Counted from the first letter of the stretch, positions 20,201 to 31,602 are shown. The stretch: 64,000 nt of DNA from Pseudopithomyces maydicus (GCA_026873275.1 JANTUC010000014.1:1054001-1118000), one strand, 5' to 3'. Translations and numbers: made by a program. Notes: generated by a model from the sequence alone, not told the origin.

Positions 20201-23200
20201 AGATTGAAGCAGCGGGACGGCTCTCAAGTGCCTTGTGGTGCCTGTTTCACTACTGTTCTTGTACAAAGGTCCTGGCCATCCCAGACCACGATGCGATTCT
20301 GAATCCACCGTCTTGGCCATGGGAATTGCCATGAAATACATGGCACCGGACCGGAGCAGATCCAAGCCTGTTGTCGGTTGGAACACTACCCTGCCGGCCC
20401 TATTCGTATCGTGACTTCATCATCTCGGTTGTACTCCAAGTCACGCGTGGACCATAGTTGGCCGAACGCAATCCGAAACGCCTACTCGTGACGTTGTGAC
20501 TACAGGGCAAGGGAAGGATTCTGGCCATTGACCTTGGTCGGAGCCGACACGGCATGGAATCAGCAATTTGCTGGCCATGATTGCAGAATTCACAGCTGTT
20601 GCCCGTCTCACGTCACCTTGGCATCGCAGCGCAGGAAACACGGTGCAGACAGCAGCCGCACAATACTTTTTCCACCTGCAATATTTGTTCGACGTGTGAT
20701 GTTTGTCTCCAGATGCGTGTCGGGTGGGATCCCTGTCGGCTGGAAAGCACGCGCCACATCTGCGCGGAGGCCAAAGGTTCGCCGCAAAATGCGGGGGAAC
20801 GTGTTGCCAAGTTTAGCCATCAATGGCTAGCAAACTAACAACAACAAGCTGCCCAGACTAACACCATACCATGCATCGTACAATCTGCGAGCTCGTTCAG
20901 AAGGTATGGCGAGCCCTATACGTATGCCTTTGCGCGTTCAGATATCCGTGGCAGCAGGGGGCCTTGGCACCTGCTCAATCCGACGCGACGTCCATATTGC
21001 GAGTGGACTTTGAAATCGCGTCTCCACTCCGATGGCAATCAAGATTGTATATGCGAGCCTCAGCAAATTTTATCAACCCTGTATATGTACATGCTCGTAC
21101 TGCACTTCATCGACGATACCGTACCTACTTCATTGGCCGTGGGGCTTTTGGGAAAAACCGCCCGAACCAGTAGGTGAGCTTAGCTAGCCCATGCTTATCC
21201 TGGTCAGCTTCTTATTACTGCCCATGCACATTAGGCCTCAGGCCCGTTTAGTATTCACACCGCTCATCCATCGTGAGATCGAACGTGACGCTTTTTTCTG
21301 CTTACGAAACGTCGATGCGCCTGCTCAGCACAGCGCCAATGGCGGAGCTTGTGGCCCCGCTCCGCCCACTCCCCGCTGTCACTCCACAGGCCCGGCTAAC
21401 ACCTTCTCCACCGAAAGTAGGAGGCATCCAACACGACGCGCACGGCCTTACCCCCTAAAAAGTTATAAAGCTCGCACCTGACCTTCAATTGACTGTTGGT
21501 GGTTTTGCACAGGTGACCTCGGTAGTCGGGGTCATCATGTTCGTACCAGAGTACCGTTATCGGCCACGTACCTAATCCGAGAGAACAAACCTTGGACATC
21601 ATCCGCGGTACCAGCTCCCACTCCATCGGAGTCAGATAAGAGAACCGTGGATGCGCGAGCCGCATCAAGCGCGTTTCTAGAAACCAACACATGTGAAAAA
21701 GCTCGTCGCTCACAGGTCGACTTGGTCAGAATTTCCGCCCAGGGCTGCGTAAAGCCTTCTCTTGGCCCGCTCAGTGTCGCCCCGGGGCTAAAAGTTTATA
21801 GACCGGAGCTGACTTGGCATCAAGAAGATTACCGATGGTATCTATATCACCCAGCCAACACCTTCATTACGTCTCATCGGGCGACGTCCATTCGCTGTAT
21901 CGAGCATGTCGCATCTGGCTGCATGTATAAGTCGCATTCTATGGCGATGCTGATCCAAGAGAGCCGGTTTAGGCCGCCACTATCTCGTCAGTTTCGACAT
22001 CGGGACAGTCCGCACAAAATTCCCCTAGCTCCCGCATCGTGGCTGCCTAGTAGTCACCTTATTCGAGCTTTCCGACTCTCGATCGGCATCAGTCATGGAG
22101 ATCTCCTAAGATCTGACGCCCACGGCCGCCATCGTCAATTATATCGTAGCGCTGCAAGCGATGCTTTTAGCATTGGGACCCTTATCACGGCGGACGAGTG
22201 CAAAGCTGGCACTGACGTTTACCCTGCATACATATCAGAAGTCCCTGCATTTCGACCCAAGGTAATGCCAGTAGCGATCTCGAAGGCATCTTTATCAACA
22301 ACCGCCCGTATTCAGGCATCGAATGAAGTTATGCGAACATCATCAAGGTTGCTGATGAGGTTGGTGTCATGAAGCGCTTGCAGTCGGGTCTGCTGTGCGA
22401 CCACACAAGACCATGTCAAGCAAACTCAGCGATAAGGCTGATTGATCATCCTATCCTCGATGACTATTAGCCAAATCACATGTCCGAATGTGATGTGACT
22501 CTATGCCTCCTGAGGAACAGATTCCAGCTTACCTGTCTAGATCATATTACGCAAAACAGGTTCTTCATGGCTCACTGGGTGGACGAGACGGCGAAAACTT
22601 CCGCGAGCTGTGAATGGCCTGCTCTTGCATCGAACCAGCACGCGATAGATGAATTTGAAAGCATGAGCATCCGACATCCCTCATCGGATAACAGGATCAT
22701 GCATGCAGGCCTCATATCCATCGTATGCCTTCATCCTATCTCCAGCACCATTGTCTCATACTCTCCAAAGCGGTCTGTAGCGCACTGTACGCGCCGTGTA
22801 ACATGACAGCAATATATGACCCGCGACGTCAATCCAGTGGCCTCACCGAACCCCAGCCACCGACGGCTCGCCTACAACGTGCACAGTCTTAGCGAATGGC
22901 AGCCCCATGCACGTACCCTGCATGTGGATGCAACGCTTCTCAACAGAATCTCCACTCGGCATGCCTCCGCACATAACACGGAAGAAGACATCTTGGAGTC
23001 GGCTTTTGAATGTAGAGACACGTGCCCACGGTTCACCGTGTTAGCCACATCGGCGTTTGACCGTGGCTGTGTCGTTTGCCGGGCCTGCGCGTTGCTCCAC
23101 CAACACATCACCAGATGACCTGTGTAGAACAGGGGCCCTCCCCTACTTAGACCTTTGCGGAGCGGACTTGGAGAAAGCCAGGGTCCAAACCATTGCACGT

Positions 23201-25170
23201 GCGCGTTCACGACACTTTGCGGCTCCCAGTCTGTTGATCAGGAAATCTCCACAATGGCCTCGGTGTCCGACACCTTCACTTTTTACTTCCACCGTCTACC
23301 GCTGACGAGTAGCCAATACCATGTGCAAGTGATTCGAAGAACGATTCGCAAAGACCGGGAATTAGTTTCGTAATACTCAACGATGATTAGGAGCTCCGGA
23401 AATCGCAACACGGATTCCAGCTGAGCCTCTGTCCCGATACGAGCGCAGCGTTTACGGCGGAATCCTTTTGATATGAGTAATGAAATGGTTTTTCGTATCC
23501 TACATGACTTGTGTGTGCCGAATGTCAGCTCCCAAACGGCTGTTGCCAAGCGTTCGCATACCATGTACTCCCGCGATAGGAAACACACATATGTGGCAAA
23601 GACTCAACAAATATTCGACCCTGCGGAGGATGGCACGCTTTCAGCCTCAATTTCTCCCCTGGCCAATCCTCCACTACGCCTTGAAAATTTTCATTGCAGC
23701 CTTGAGTTAGCCTGCGGGAGTAAACGACGACGGAATGTGACCCTGAGTCGTCCCCTCGAAGATCTGTTGTTGCAACACACCATGAAAGGAGGATCCCTGA
23801 AGTTTTCGTCTGGCCAGATTCTCGGTGGCTAGGATGACGGCTCGCTTGAGGAACGCTTGTGAACGAGTGGCGCTTAGGGCCGGCTTTAACGCCGCCACGA
23901 ACGGTAGCGCGTCGCATTATCTGCATGCTCGCTCGCACCATCGCTGGCACACCATACAGAATCGCACTGCTTGCAGCATCGGACGCGCCTTCAAGATGAG
24001 CACTGCAGATGAGACGCGTCGAGAGATGACGAACGGGGCGGCAAGATCAGCGTTGACAGCCAAACGGCAGCGGCTAACTCCATCGTCCGCATATGCCCGC
24101 CTTGCTATCTTAATCCAATACACCATGCAAGTGGGTGTGCTGATTTACGAGCTCCTGCATCCACATCGAGATTGTTTGGTCCAGCAGAATCCTGCGTCCT
24201 GCCGCATACCCGCTACACACAGTATCGGTGTCTCAAGCATTGCGCAAGGCGGAGGCACAGGTTTGCCTTTGATTCGCAGACCATCCTGGTTATCCGCGTC
24301 GAGCTTTTGTGGGTCGTTTGAGAAGTGCCATCAGGCCATCTGCGGGCCGTCTTTGGCCTCTTCTTGGGGCCCCAAGATTTAGCAACCCGACAGGATGAGG
24401 GTCGAGAGGCTCTCCAGATTCCTTAGTGGGTGGGTATGGTGGGGACGCGTTTCCATTGGGACGTCACGGCAGTCGTGTGCGGATGGTGCAAGACCAGTCC
24501 TTGCCAGACGCAAGTCCAAAAATTACGTACGCACGAACATTGGACAGTGACTCGGAGAGACGAGTTTCGGAGAAGAGCGGGGGCGTAAGTGAGTTACACA
24601 TCTTGGCATTCGCTCTATCTTAGGCTTCTCCATGTACGCAGTCAGCTGATATCCCTCAGTGTTTAGTAACACCTAGACTCGCATGCCCAGAAACTTACGG
24701 AGAGATCTCCTAATCCGGGATCAAGCTTCGTGACATGAATCTGAGAGGAAGCGCCACTAGTCTTCACGTTTATGCCGGCACTGACGATGTGGAGCACCAG
24801 TCTCAGAGCCTCATTACAAACAATGTTGTAACAGATTCACACTCCTGGAGATCAGTGGCTGTACGACCCCAAGCCGCTCTCTCGGACTCATTTCCTACAG
24901 TGAAACAAAAAATGGGGACGGGAACCATGGCTCCACAAGTCTATCTCTCTGCACGCACATGTGGGTCGCGCCCAGACCTCACAAGCCCAAGTCTACACAC
25001 GACGCATCGTATCGCATCCCATATCCGCCTCAATGAAACATCACGCAAGCACCTCATCGCTCGCAATAGCTTAATGGCGGATATTACACAGAATTTACAC
25101 CACATCGTGGGGTGCACGAACTAAGTCAGCCACGGCGCCTCGCGCAATGCACATCACTCTGGAGCGCATA
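17273..25170. other. About 7.9 kb without a defensible gene
   Basis: Composition is ordinary, not A+T-rich. Dozens of frames of 60-240 codons occur on both strands (longest 21647-22372, +), but none shows a family motif, hydrophobic pattern, or consistent splice structure. The first kilobase is probably the 5' leader and promoter of the CBM21 gene. A short GAACY tandem run lies near 17494-17527. It could hold long noncoding RNA or very divergent decayed sequence; I cannot show either. Confidence 0.5.
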
Positions 25171-25413
25171 CTAGCCCCTTACATCACTCTTCAACAAATT
25201 CCCCACCTCGAATAGCAACCCTTCCTCACTGCGGCATCTCCAGCGAGCCGTAAGCAGTCTGCCCGAAACCCGCACCGTAGCGCCGCGTATCAGGCTATCA
25301 GCTTGCATAAGTGAGGTGGAGGTGCTCCGCGCGTGGTGGTTGGCTTGAGGGGCATGCTCGCTGTTTTGTGAGCGATTTAGGGGTCTGGATGGGCGAGACC
25401 CTGGATTATGCAT
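25171..25413 (-). CDS. Possible small hypothetical protein
   Basis: An 80-codon frame begins MHNPGSRPSRPLNRSQ. Its second half (RGATVRVSGRLLTARW, then SEEGLLFEVGNLL) looks like beta strands of a small OB-like domain. The last codons contain a GTAAGG that could be a splice donor. No family is recognised. It may be an exon of a short gene, or chance. Confidence 0.25.
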   Translation of the reverse strand: MHNPGSRPSRPLNRSQNSEHAPQANHHARSTSTSLMQADSLIRGATVRVSGRLLTARWRCRSEEGLLFEVGNLLKSDVRG

Positions 25414-25987
25414 GGGGCGGGAGGGGATGGGTGGGCGAACTTGGGAAAAAAGATGGGGATGCTATTCTAGGTGGTGGCGGGGGGCGAGCGTTGCGGCTTG
25501 CCTGGGGAGATGATGGAGTGCCACAGCGGCGGGGTCAGAGGATTTGCGGTGGGTATCTCCACGGTTGGGGAATGATAAGGTTAGAAATGGGATGGACAAA
25601 TGAGTAGGTGGTGTGTTCGGTCCGATAGGCACTCTTTGGAATAGACGTTGGAGGCGGGGTGGCTGTTGCCGGAGAAGTGATGGACTGACTGACTGACTTA
25701 CTGACTGATAGGATATGCAGGGTCCGAGGCCAGCTGTGCCTCACATCATCAAGCAGAAACAAGATTCCTGCTGGCTTACAACATGAGAAGAAACAGATGT
25801 CATTTCTGCCCAAGGGCAACAGCGAAGACACCGTTGCGTACAGCAAGGTCTCGATGCGATGTCACTGTTTCATTGGCTTCGTATATACATGACCAGCACA
25901 TGACAACTGCATCACCGCCACATCGTGACATCTACCCCTCCCGCCCCATCCAACTTCAATCAAGAAACCCACCTCCACCCAGCTTGC
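25414..25987. other. Intergenic, G-rich with a CTGA tandem repeat
   Basis: The first 200 bases are G-rich on the plus strand. A tetranucleotide tract (25682-25707) is the only structured feature. Confidence 0.45.
25682..25707. repeat. GACT/CTGA tetranucleotide repeat
   Basis: About six units of GACT with one interruption. Related tracts occur at 26416-26450 and 26846-26893. Confidence 0.8.
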
Positions 25988-26821
25988 TTACAGCCCAACA
26001 CCGTAATACTCGGGGTTCCACGCCATATCCTGCCAGCGAGCCAGCGGCGGTGCTGTCGTCGGCGCAGGCCCCGTAGCCGTCACATACGACGTCTCAGTGA
26101 TATACACAGTCGTCGGCGCGGGCTCGAGACCCCCGTGTTCTGTCCGAGCTCGCAGGGGTTCTTGCCTGTGATCGGTGTGGGGAGATATAGAGCGTCGCAC
26201 TGGGGCACGGTTAAGAGATATACATATATGTCTGGCTGGGAAAGGGGGCTGAGTCCTACCTTGCGTGTCGGCGTGGGACATCCACGTGCGGCGGATGTCC
26301 AGCATATGAAGGAGTGCAGTTCCTCGAAGTTGCAGCGCTGGTGCAGCGGCGTTAGTAAATGTGACTTTTGCCCTCTGACTAAGTATTCCTTCTCGTAAAG
26401 CGAGGCCGTCCTTGGACTGTCTGTCTGATTGATTGACTGATTGACTGACCACTCGACACAACGCTCACCCCCGCCTATATACAAAAGCAAAACCAGGCAC
26501 GTCTCCCAAACTCACCTGCAGCGAATCCGTAGCCCAGCACGGATACGGCACCGTCTTCAAGTCCGGACAATTGCACGCCGACATAAATGTGGGAATAGGC
26601 TCCCAGTGACTGAAATGATGCCTCGTCCGCGAACTGCTCCAGTTCGACGGCACCGACAACGTAGGCACCAGCGTCGCCCCCGTGGTCGGCACGTTCAGCG
26701 ACGTCGAAAGCGGCACCGACACCGTCGGCTCCGCGATGATCGTCGACGGCAGCGGAACCGGGTCCACGGGCGCCGCGGCTGCAAATGCCGTCAGGAAGAT
26801 GAGCGTTGCAGCGAGCCGCAT
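25988..26821 (-). CDS. Secreted cysteine-containing protein with Thr/Pro-rich tail (one apparent frameshift)
   Basis: Three exons, 26821-26516 (102 codons), 26337-26260 (26 codons) and 26199-25988. The start MRLAATLIFLTAFAAAAPVDP is a signal peptide. A Ser/Thr/Pro-rich stretch follows, then a Cys region: SACNCPDLKTVPYPCWATDS, RCNFEELHSFICWTSAARGC and CDALYLPTPITGKNPCELGQ. The frame then stops at 26080, but the neighbouring frame continues with a typical cell-wall-like tail (PAPTTVYITETSYVTATGPA). The two frames meet at a run of five Gs on the coding strand (26130-26134). One extra G makes exon 3 exactly 71 codons, giving about 198 aa. It is likely an extracellular or wall protein; no enzyme motif is seen. 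Confidence 0.7.
26416..26450. repeat. TGAC/TGAT tetranucleotide repeat in intron 1 of the secreted-protein gene
   Basis: An imperfect run of CTGT, TGAT and TGAC units lies inside the first intron of the secreted-protein gene. Confidence 0.75.
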
Positions 26822-26845
26822 GGTGAGGCTTGGTGAGGCTTGGTA

Positions 26846-26893
26846 TGGCTGGCTGGCTGGCTGGCTGACACACTGACTGGCAGATGGACAGAC
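26846..26893. repeat. GGCT then GACT/GACA tetranucleotide repeats
   Basis: Five GGCT units are followed by GACA/GACT-type units just upstream of the secreted-protein start codon. Confidence 0.75.
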
Positions 26894-27764
26894 AGATGGG
26901 TAGGTGGGCGCAGAGGGTTACGGCGAGGTTTGCGGCGATGGGACGGATGGGATGGAACGGTACGGTGCAAGGTCGCAGCAGGCAGGCAGGTAGATGGATG
27001 CCCAGGACGGTTTTTGATGACTGACGGCTAGGGAGGTGGCAGCTTCGTGTTGGAATGCCGCCGGGGGTTCCGAAGCTGCGAGTGTTCTGCTCGACGCGTA
27101 GGCCCCCGTGCTGGATTTGGCGTTCCGCGAGGGCGCGGGAGAGGAGGTATATTGCTTCGGCATGGGGATTGGAGTGGGAGGGCTCAGGAACAGGAAGGGA
27201 TGCTCAATGTCAAACGGTAGCCGCAGAGGTTGTTGGGTGGGTGAGGCTATTCTTAGGATTCCCCATCGCGAGGGGATATTAGCGGTGGGGAGGAATACGC
27301 TCTGGTACTATGTTGTTATTGTGAATGGTATGTGTGGTGGTGGTGATTGGTCCATCGCGCAAGTAGTCAATCTGGGTATTCTCTCTGCAATAGATTGGTG
27401 TGTAACAGAGACCGCGACCGTGGAGAAAGGGTAATTCGCAAAATAGCCTCACGACATCAACACCAAAAAACACGTTCGACACAGGGCTTGGCTGAGTCTC
27501 ACGATGTTGCAACGAAAACACGTGCACTCTCCTACTCACCTGCCCTGACTGCTTGCCAACACGACACCAACCGCCGTATCTATCACGCCAAGTTCCCCGC
27601 AAAAGCCACCATGCACACTTCCTCCCCCTTCGCCTAAGTCCAACATCCCACATGCAGAATGCCACGCGCAAAGCCTCGCACCTAGTCGCCTAGAAACCTT
27701 TCTCCGCAAGGCGCGCGCATGCAGAGAATGTTCGCGACCGAGGAGTGCTTCTTAGCGCTCGCTT

Positions 27765-27840
27765 TACCTACATACATACCTACCTACATACATACCTACA
27801 CACGTAGTTGCATACACACGTAGTCTACACACGTACTTAC
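27765..27840. repeat. ACCTACATAC / ACACGTAGT tandem repeats
   Basis: Alternating CTAC and ATAC units are followed by three copies of an ACACGTAGT-like unit. Confidence 0.75.
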
Positions 27841-28156
27841 TTTGCACTCCACACCTCTGCCGACAGTCACGGGTAACACGCATCCATCACCAAGCCATGT
27901 TACTAACATCAACACGCGATTGCGCCATGAGCCCTGAACCCTGAGCCCTGATCCTCGCCCGACGACCCCGCCATCGTTCCAGAACAGGCATCCTCTTCCG
28001 GCCCAGGCAGAGCAGAACCCCAGATCATCATGTGAAATGTGGCAGGGCGACGATCCTCACATAAGCTCTGGGGAATCAGGGTCCAGCTTCGTGGCCTCCG
28101 GGGCGCGATAAGGGTCTCGAGCTAGCTGGGTTGGTCGCCAGCCCAGGCCAGGGAGG

Positions 28157-28265
28157 TATGTATGTATGTACCGTAGTCTGGCTAGCGAACAGCCGGGCGT
28201 CGTACATACCGTATGTATGTATGTACGTATGTAGACTATGTATGTACAGTAATACCTACCTACAT
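28157..28265. repeat. GTAT tetranucleotide clusters with an inverted ATAC partner
   Basis: Three GTAT clusters (28157, 28208, 28230) are followed by ATACCTACCTACATAC, the complementary unit, so the block could fold back on itself. Confidence 0.7.
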
Positions 28266-28282
28266 ACGCGACGTCTCCACCT

Positions 28283-28304
28283 CGGCGGACGGCGGACGGC
28301 GGAC
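28283..28304. repeat. GGCGGAC tandem repeat
   Basis: Three copies of a seven-base unit. Confidence 0.75.
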
Positions 28305-28472
28305 GGTGAATGATGATAAGCCTTGCGAGAACCGCAGCGTGCTCAGCACCTCGGCTGCCTCATTCGGATCTGTTGAGCATGTAAAGTGATATCAGAGCGC
28401 CGACGTGCCAGACCACACATGGAAGTGGCGATATAAACGGGGCGGTCAGAGTCGGAGGGATGAGTGCGGTGG

Positions 28473-28499
28473 AGGGAGGGGAGGGAGGGGTGGGTCGGG
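28473..28499 (+). other. G-quadruplex-prone G-rich block
   Basis: Six runs of three or four Gs are separated by one or two bases on the plus strand, which meets the usual four-run pattern for a G-quadruplex. Confidence 0.55.
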
Positions 28500-28649
28500 T
28501 CTAGGGGGTGGAGTTGGTGGCCGAGGGGCGCGAACGTATTGGAGGGGGGCTTTGGAGTTGGGAACGGTCGGAGCGGTTGGAGTGGCGAGATTGCGTATAT
28601 GTCGTGTTACGGCGATAGAGTTTAGGTGCTGATAAGGGCCGAGGTGGAA

Positions 28650-28672
28650 GGTCAGGTCAGGTCAGGTCAGGG
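28650..28672. repeat. GGTCA pentanucleotide repeat
   Basis: Four consecutive GGTCA units. Confidence 0.8.
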
Positions 28673-29209
28673 GTGTCGGAGCACGTAGAGAGTGTGTACG
28701 AGGCGAGAGGTACCGGTACATGTCTGACAGAGTGTTCGGCAGCGCCCTGGTCATGGCACCCTGGATGCTGCACGTAGTTGACCGTGGGCTAGCGGCGCAG
28801 TAGGGCGTGTGCAATGGAGTGCGCAGGATTGTTGGGATCCCGGGGTCGTACCCAATGGACGTTTCGGGCTGCAGTCGTGGTTTGGAGTCGCTGTTCAGTA
28901 TGTAGGAGACTCGTAATCGTTGCGGCCGAGTCTCGGGATGCATCCGAGCCTGGAGAGATTGATAACCTCGAACATCAGAGGAGTGAGTAATCAGATCATG
29001 TGATTGGGCGTTCCGCCGCCCGGACCACCCCATGACGAAACCTTCGAGCTTCGTTCACAAGAATCCGCAGCGCCGTCTCGACCACACCGAGTAGAAGCCC
29101 CCTCTCCCCATTGACAGATAGCATCAAGTAAGCTCCTAGCACCCACCGCGATACCCACACCGTTCACCCACATCACCCATACTAACCACACCGTCCCCAG
29201 ACCCTCACA

Positions 29210-29999
29210 ATGGCCCCATCAAGAGCTCTCCTCCTCTCCACCCGCCTGCGCGCATCTCCGCGCCGCCTCCCCTGCCCCCGTCGCACCCTCACCACCACCA
29301 CCACCCCTCACCGATCGCTCCTCCGCCCAGCGGTCCAGCCCTCAGGCCACCCTCCGCGCGCCGTGCCTCCCTTCTTCCTCCCCGCAAGACGCTACGCCAC
29401 CTCTACGCCCGAGGCCCCGGATTACCTCAACGAGGCAGAGCTCCACATCTTCAATAAGATCAAGGCCGAGCTGCAGCCGGTCAATCTAGAGGTACGTACC
29501 GCGTAGACGCACGGCGTGTATGTTTATACATGTACACGTTGCATTGTGGAGCGCAGATCATTTGATGCGCTGCGCTGCGCTGCGACGCGACGCTGTTGAC
29601 CGATCGGTCGCACGGCACATGGATGCACGTCATGCGGTTGTAGCGAGTCGATTCGTGGGACGAGCATTCCGATGGGGTTGAGGGGAGGGGAGGGAGGGGA
29701 GAAGCGAGACTAGACGAGACGAGGGGTGGGCCGAGGCGAGGCGACTACTCTACAATATAGCAGAGCAGAGCAGTGCAGAGAGGAGAAGAGAGACCGATAT
29801 GATAACGCGAGCTGACGACATTGCGTGCTAGGTGCAAGATATCAGCGGAGGGTGTGGATCCATGTATGCGCTGCAGATTGAGAGCGAGAAGTTCAAGGGG
29901 TTGAGCGTCATCAAGCAGCATAAGATGGTGAATGAGGTGTTGAAGGAGGAGATTAAGGGATGGCATGGGGTGCAGTTGAGGACGAAGGCGGCGGAGTAG
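29210..29999 (+). CDS. BolA-like protein, mitochondrial (BOL3/BOLA3 class)
   Basis: Two exons, 29210-29491 and 29832-29999 (94+56 codons), give 149 aa across a 340-nt intron. The N-terminal about 65 residues are Arg/Ser/Pro-rich without acids (a mitochondrial presequence). Then come LNEAELHIFNKIKAELQPVN and, after the intron, VQDISGGCGSMYALQIESE and KGLSVIKQHKMVNEVLKEEI. SGGCGxMY with its invariant Cys, and the QHxMVN His, are the BolA class-3 signature. BOLA3-type proteins help pass 4Fe-4S clusters to lipoate synthase and respiratory complexes with NFU1 or GRX5. The small size and C-terminal HGVQLRT fit. The intron is unusually long for this window and G-rich. Confidence 0.93.
29674..29699 (+). 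other. G-quadruplex-prone tract in the BolA-like intron
   Basis: Five runs of three or four Gs lie on the sense strand within the intron, so the pre-mRNA could also fold. Confidence 0.5.
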
Positions 30000-30563
30000 G
30001 GGGTGGGGAAGGGTGTTGGTGGAGTATGTATGATATGGGTGTATGAAATGGACATGGGATGAAAAGAGAATGATAAGAGTTTATGTTGATTGTGTCAAGG
30101 CATGAGCTTTGCAATAGCTTTTGTAATCGAGGAATATGCAATGAAAGAGGAGTGTATACTGAAAAATATGTATCAAGAGGACAGCAAAGCTTGATTGGAT
30201 ACGGCTTCAGTAGTTGAATGTCCTTCTGGTGTATAAATTTAGAAGAATATTAATGGGAAAAATAACATAAAGAGCTTCTACCTCTTTGAAGATAGAATAA
30301 AAGTAAAACACCATGTAAGTCATTCTGAAGACATAATGCAAGGACCTGACCAGATTTATGCAAAAGCAATAGCTATTTGGCAAACCAAATACGACATATC
30401 TGTTAAACATATAAAAAGTGTGCCCTAGAATGATGCATAAATATATATAAGGTGAATGAAAATGATGAGAAGCAGAAGAAGCATGTTAGAACGGTGTAAA
30501 GATCGTCTGTAAAACTCCTCTCTATGATGACGGAGAAACAATTTTAGAGAGAGAAATAAAGGA
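30000..30563. other. A+T-rich 3' flank
   Basis: This is the start of a distinctly A+T-rich stretch that continues, with interruptions, to about 33000. No motif-bearing frame is seen. Confidence 0.45.
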
Positions 30564-30764
30564 ATGGATATCGACGTGCTCCTCCGCCTTCTGATCACTG
30601 TCATTGTCTCGCCTAGATTCCGTGCATTCTTATGGGACGCCCTTTTCTGGTCAATCTCTGTGTTCTATCTACCGTTTCCATGTCTCTGCGAAGATCTCGT
30701 CATGTCAGTCATGGCATCAACCGAATTTCTGGTAGAAAAAATCGGATATAATTACTCAAACTAG
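30564..30764 (+). CDS. Possible small membrane protein
   Basis: A 66-codon frame (start MDIDVLLRLLITVIV) contains one or two hydrophobic segments (LLITVIV and LFWSISVFYLPF). Its G+C content is clearly higher than both flanks, as expected for a coding island in A+T-rich DNA. The upstream context (AAATAAAGGA before ATG) is acceptable. No family is recognised, so it may be a remnant. Confidence 0.3.
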   Translation: MDIDVLLRLLITVIVSPRFRAFLWDALFWSISVFYLPFPCLCEDLVMSVMASTEFLVEKIGYNYSN

Positions 30765-31216
30765 CGTTAACGGTCAGTTAACACTTTAGCAATGAAGATT
30801 TTCAGAGAGCAAGTTTTATTAATTGATGTACATTTTGAGAACAAAAGCTTTGGGAGAAGAATCCCAGATGATTGATTAGAAACAAAGATATTAGGGAATC
30901 CACACTGAAGGAGTACAAGGTTGAGTTGGTACCATGCCCCTGAACCCGACTGAAATAGATGATATAAAATCCCTAACAAAGGGGTGTGGAGCTGGCATCA
31001 TGGTCAGCTAATTCACAAGTGCAGAGAAAGCTTCAACCTACCACGTGCTTGGCGAAAAGAACCAAGCGTTCAAGGCACGCCGATTACCCAATTATAATCA
31101 TTGGGTGCGATCGCAATGTTGATTTCACCGTTTGCCTTCTCCCAGTCTTCAATGTGTTTATTCACTACTAAACGTTAGAAGAGGATATCCAACAATCGAG
31201 AATCTGGACAATGGCA
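30765..31216. other. A+T-rich interval, nothing seen
   Basis: Only short frames without motifs lie between the two small candidate genes. Confidence 0.4.
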
Positions 31217-31602
31217 CTAACAATCCTTGGCGTCTTCAAGACCTGCGATATGGTTGGTATCCTTACATATTTCCAATTTCTTCCATACACAGTATTCTGG
31301 GTTTCTCCGTTTGTTGCTCTTCTCGGGCATATATGACGTTGGGGATTCGCATAGGACTGCTTGACCTTCGTCGCAAGACTCTGGAAAGAGAAGTGAGGGT
31401 GCATCTCCACCAGCTTGTTTCTCTGCAGGTTTAGACTGATCGGGCTGATCGGGCTGATCGGATGGAGGGCTTCCTTCTTTCTTTGGACTAATGCATTCGC
31501 CTGTAATCCAGGAAAGCGTGTATATCTTATCAGCAGTCATTTTCGACTTCGTCCAACCCCTACCCCCCCGGGAAATCTGCACCAGTAGAATGTGACTTTC
31601 AT
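31217..31602 (-). CDS. Small hypothetical protein (apparent frameshift near its start)
   Basis: The ATG at 31602 (MKVTFYW) runs for 12 codons into a seven-G tract (31563-31569), after which the other frame is open to 31217. One added G gives 128 aa. Alternatively translation starts at the in-frame ATG at 31540 (MTADKIYTLSW, 107 aa). The protein has a DQP-repeat linker and six Cys in the region from ITGECISP to GLEDAKDC. Composition is coding-like within A+T-rich surroundings, and a TATA-like element lies upstream (31730-31737). No family is recognised. No signal peptide is evident, so it is probably intracellular. Confidence 0.4.
31440..31464. repeat. GGGCTGATC-type tandem repeat inside the small hypothetical gene
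   Basis: About three copies of a nine-base unit; on the minus strand it encodes the DQP repeats. Confidence 0.7.

Larger units (their letters stand above)
26822..29209. other. Intergenic, rich in simple repeats
   Basis: About 2.4 kb without a gene. It holds several microsatellites, listed separately, and a G-rich block at 28473-28499. The 3' end is the promoter of the BolA-like gene. Confidence 0.5.

Noticed and set aside
21647..22372. 241-codon plus-strand frame in the gene-free interval
   Set aside because: No family motif, composition like random sequence, no splice partner, and no conserved-looking block.
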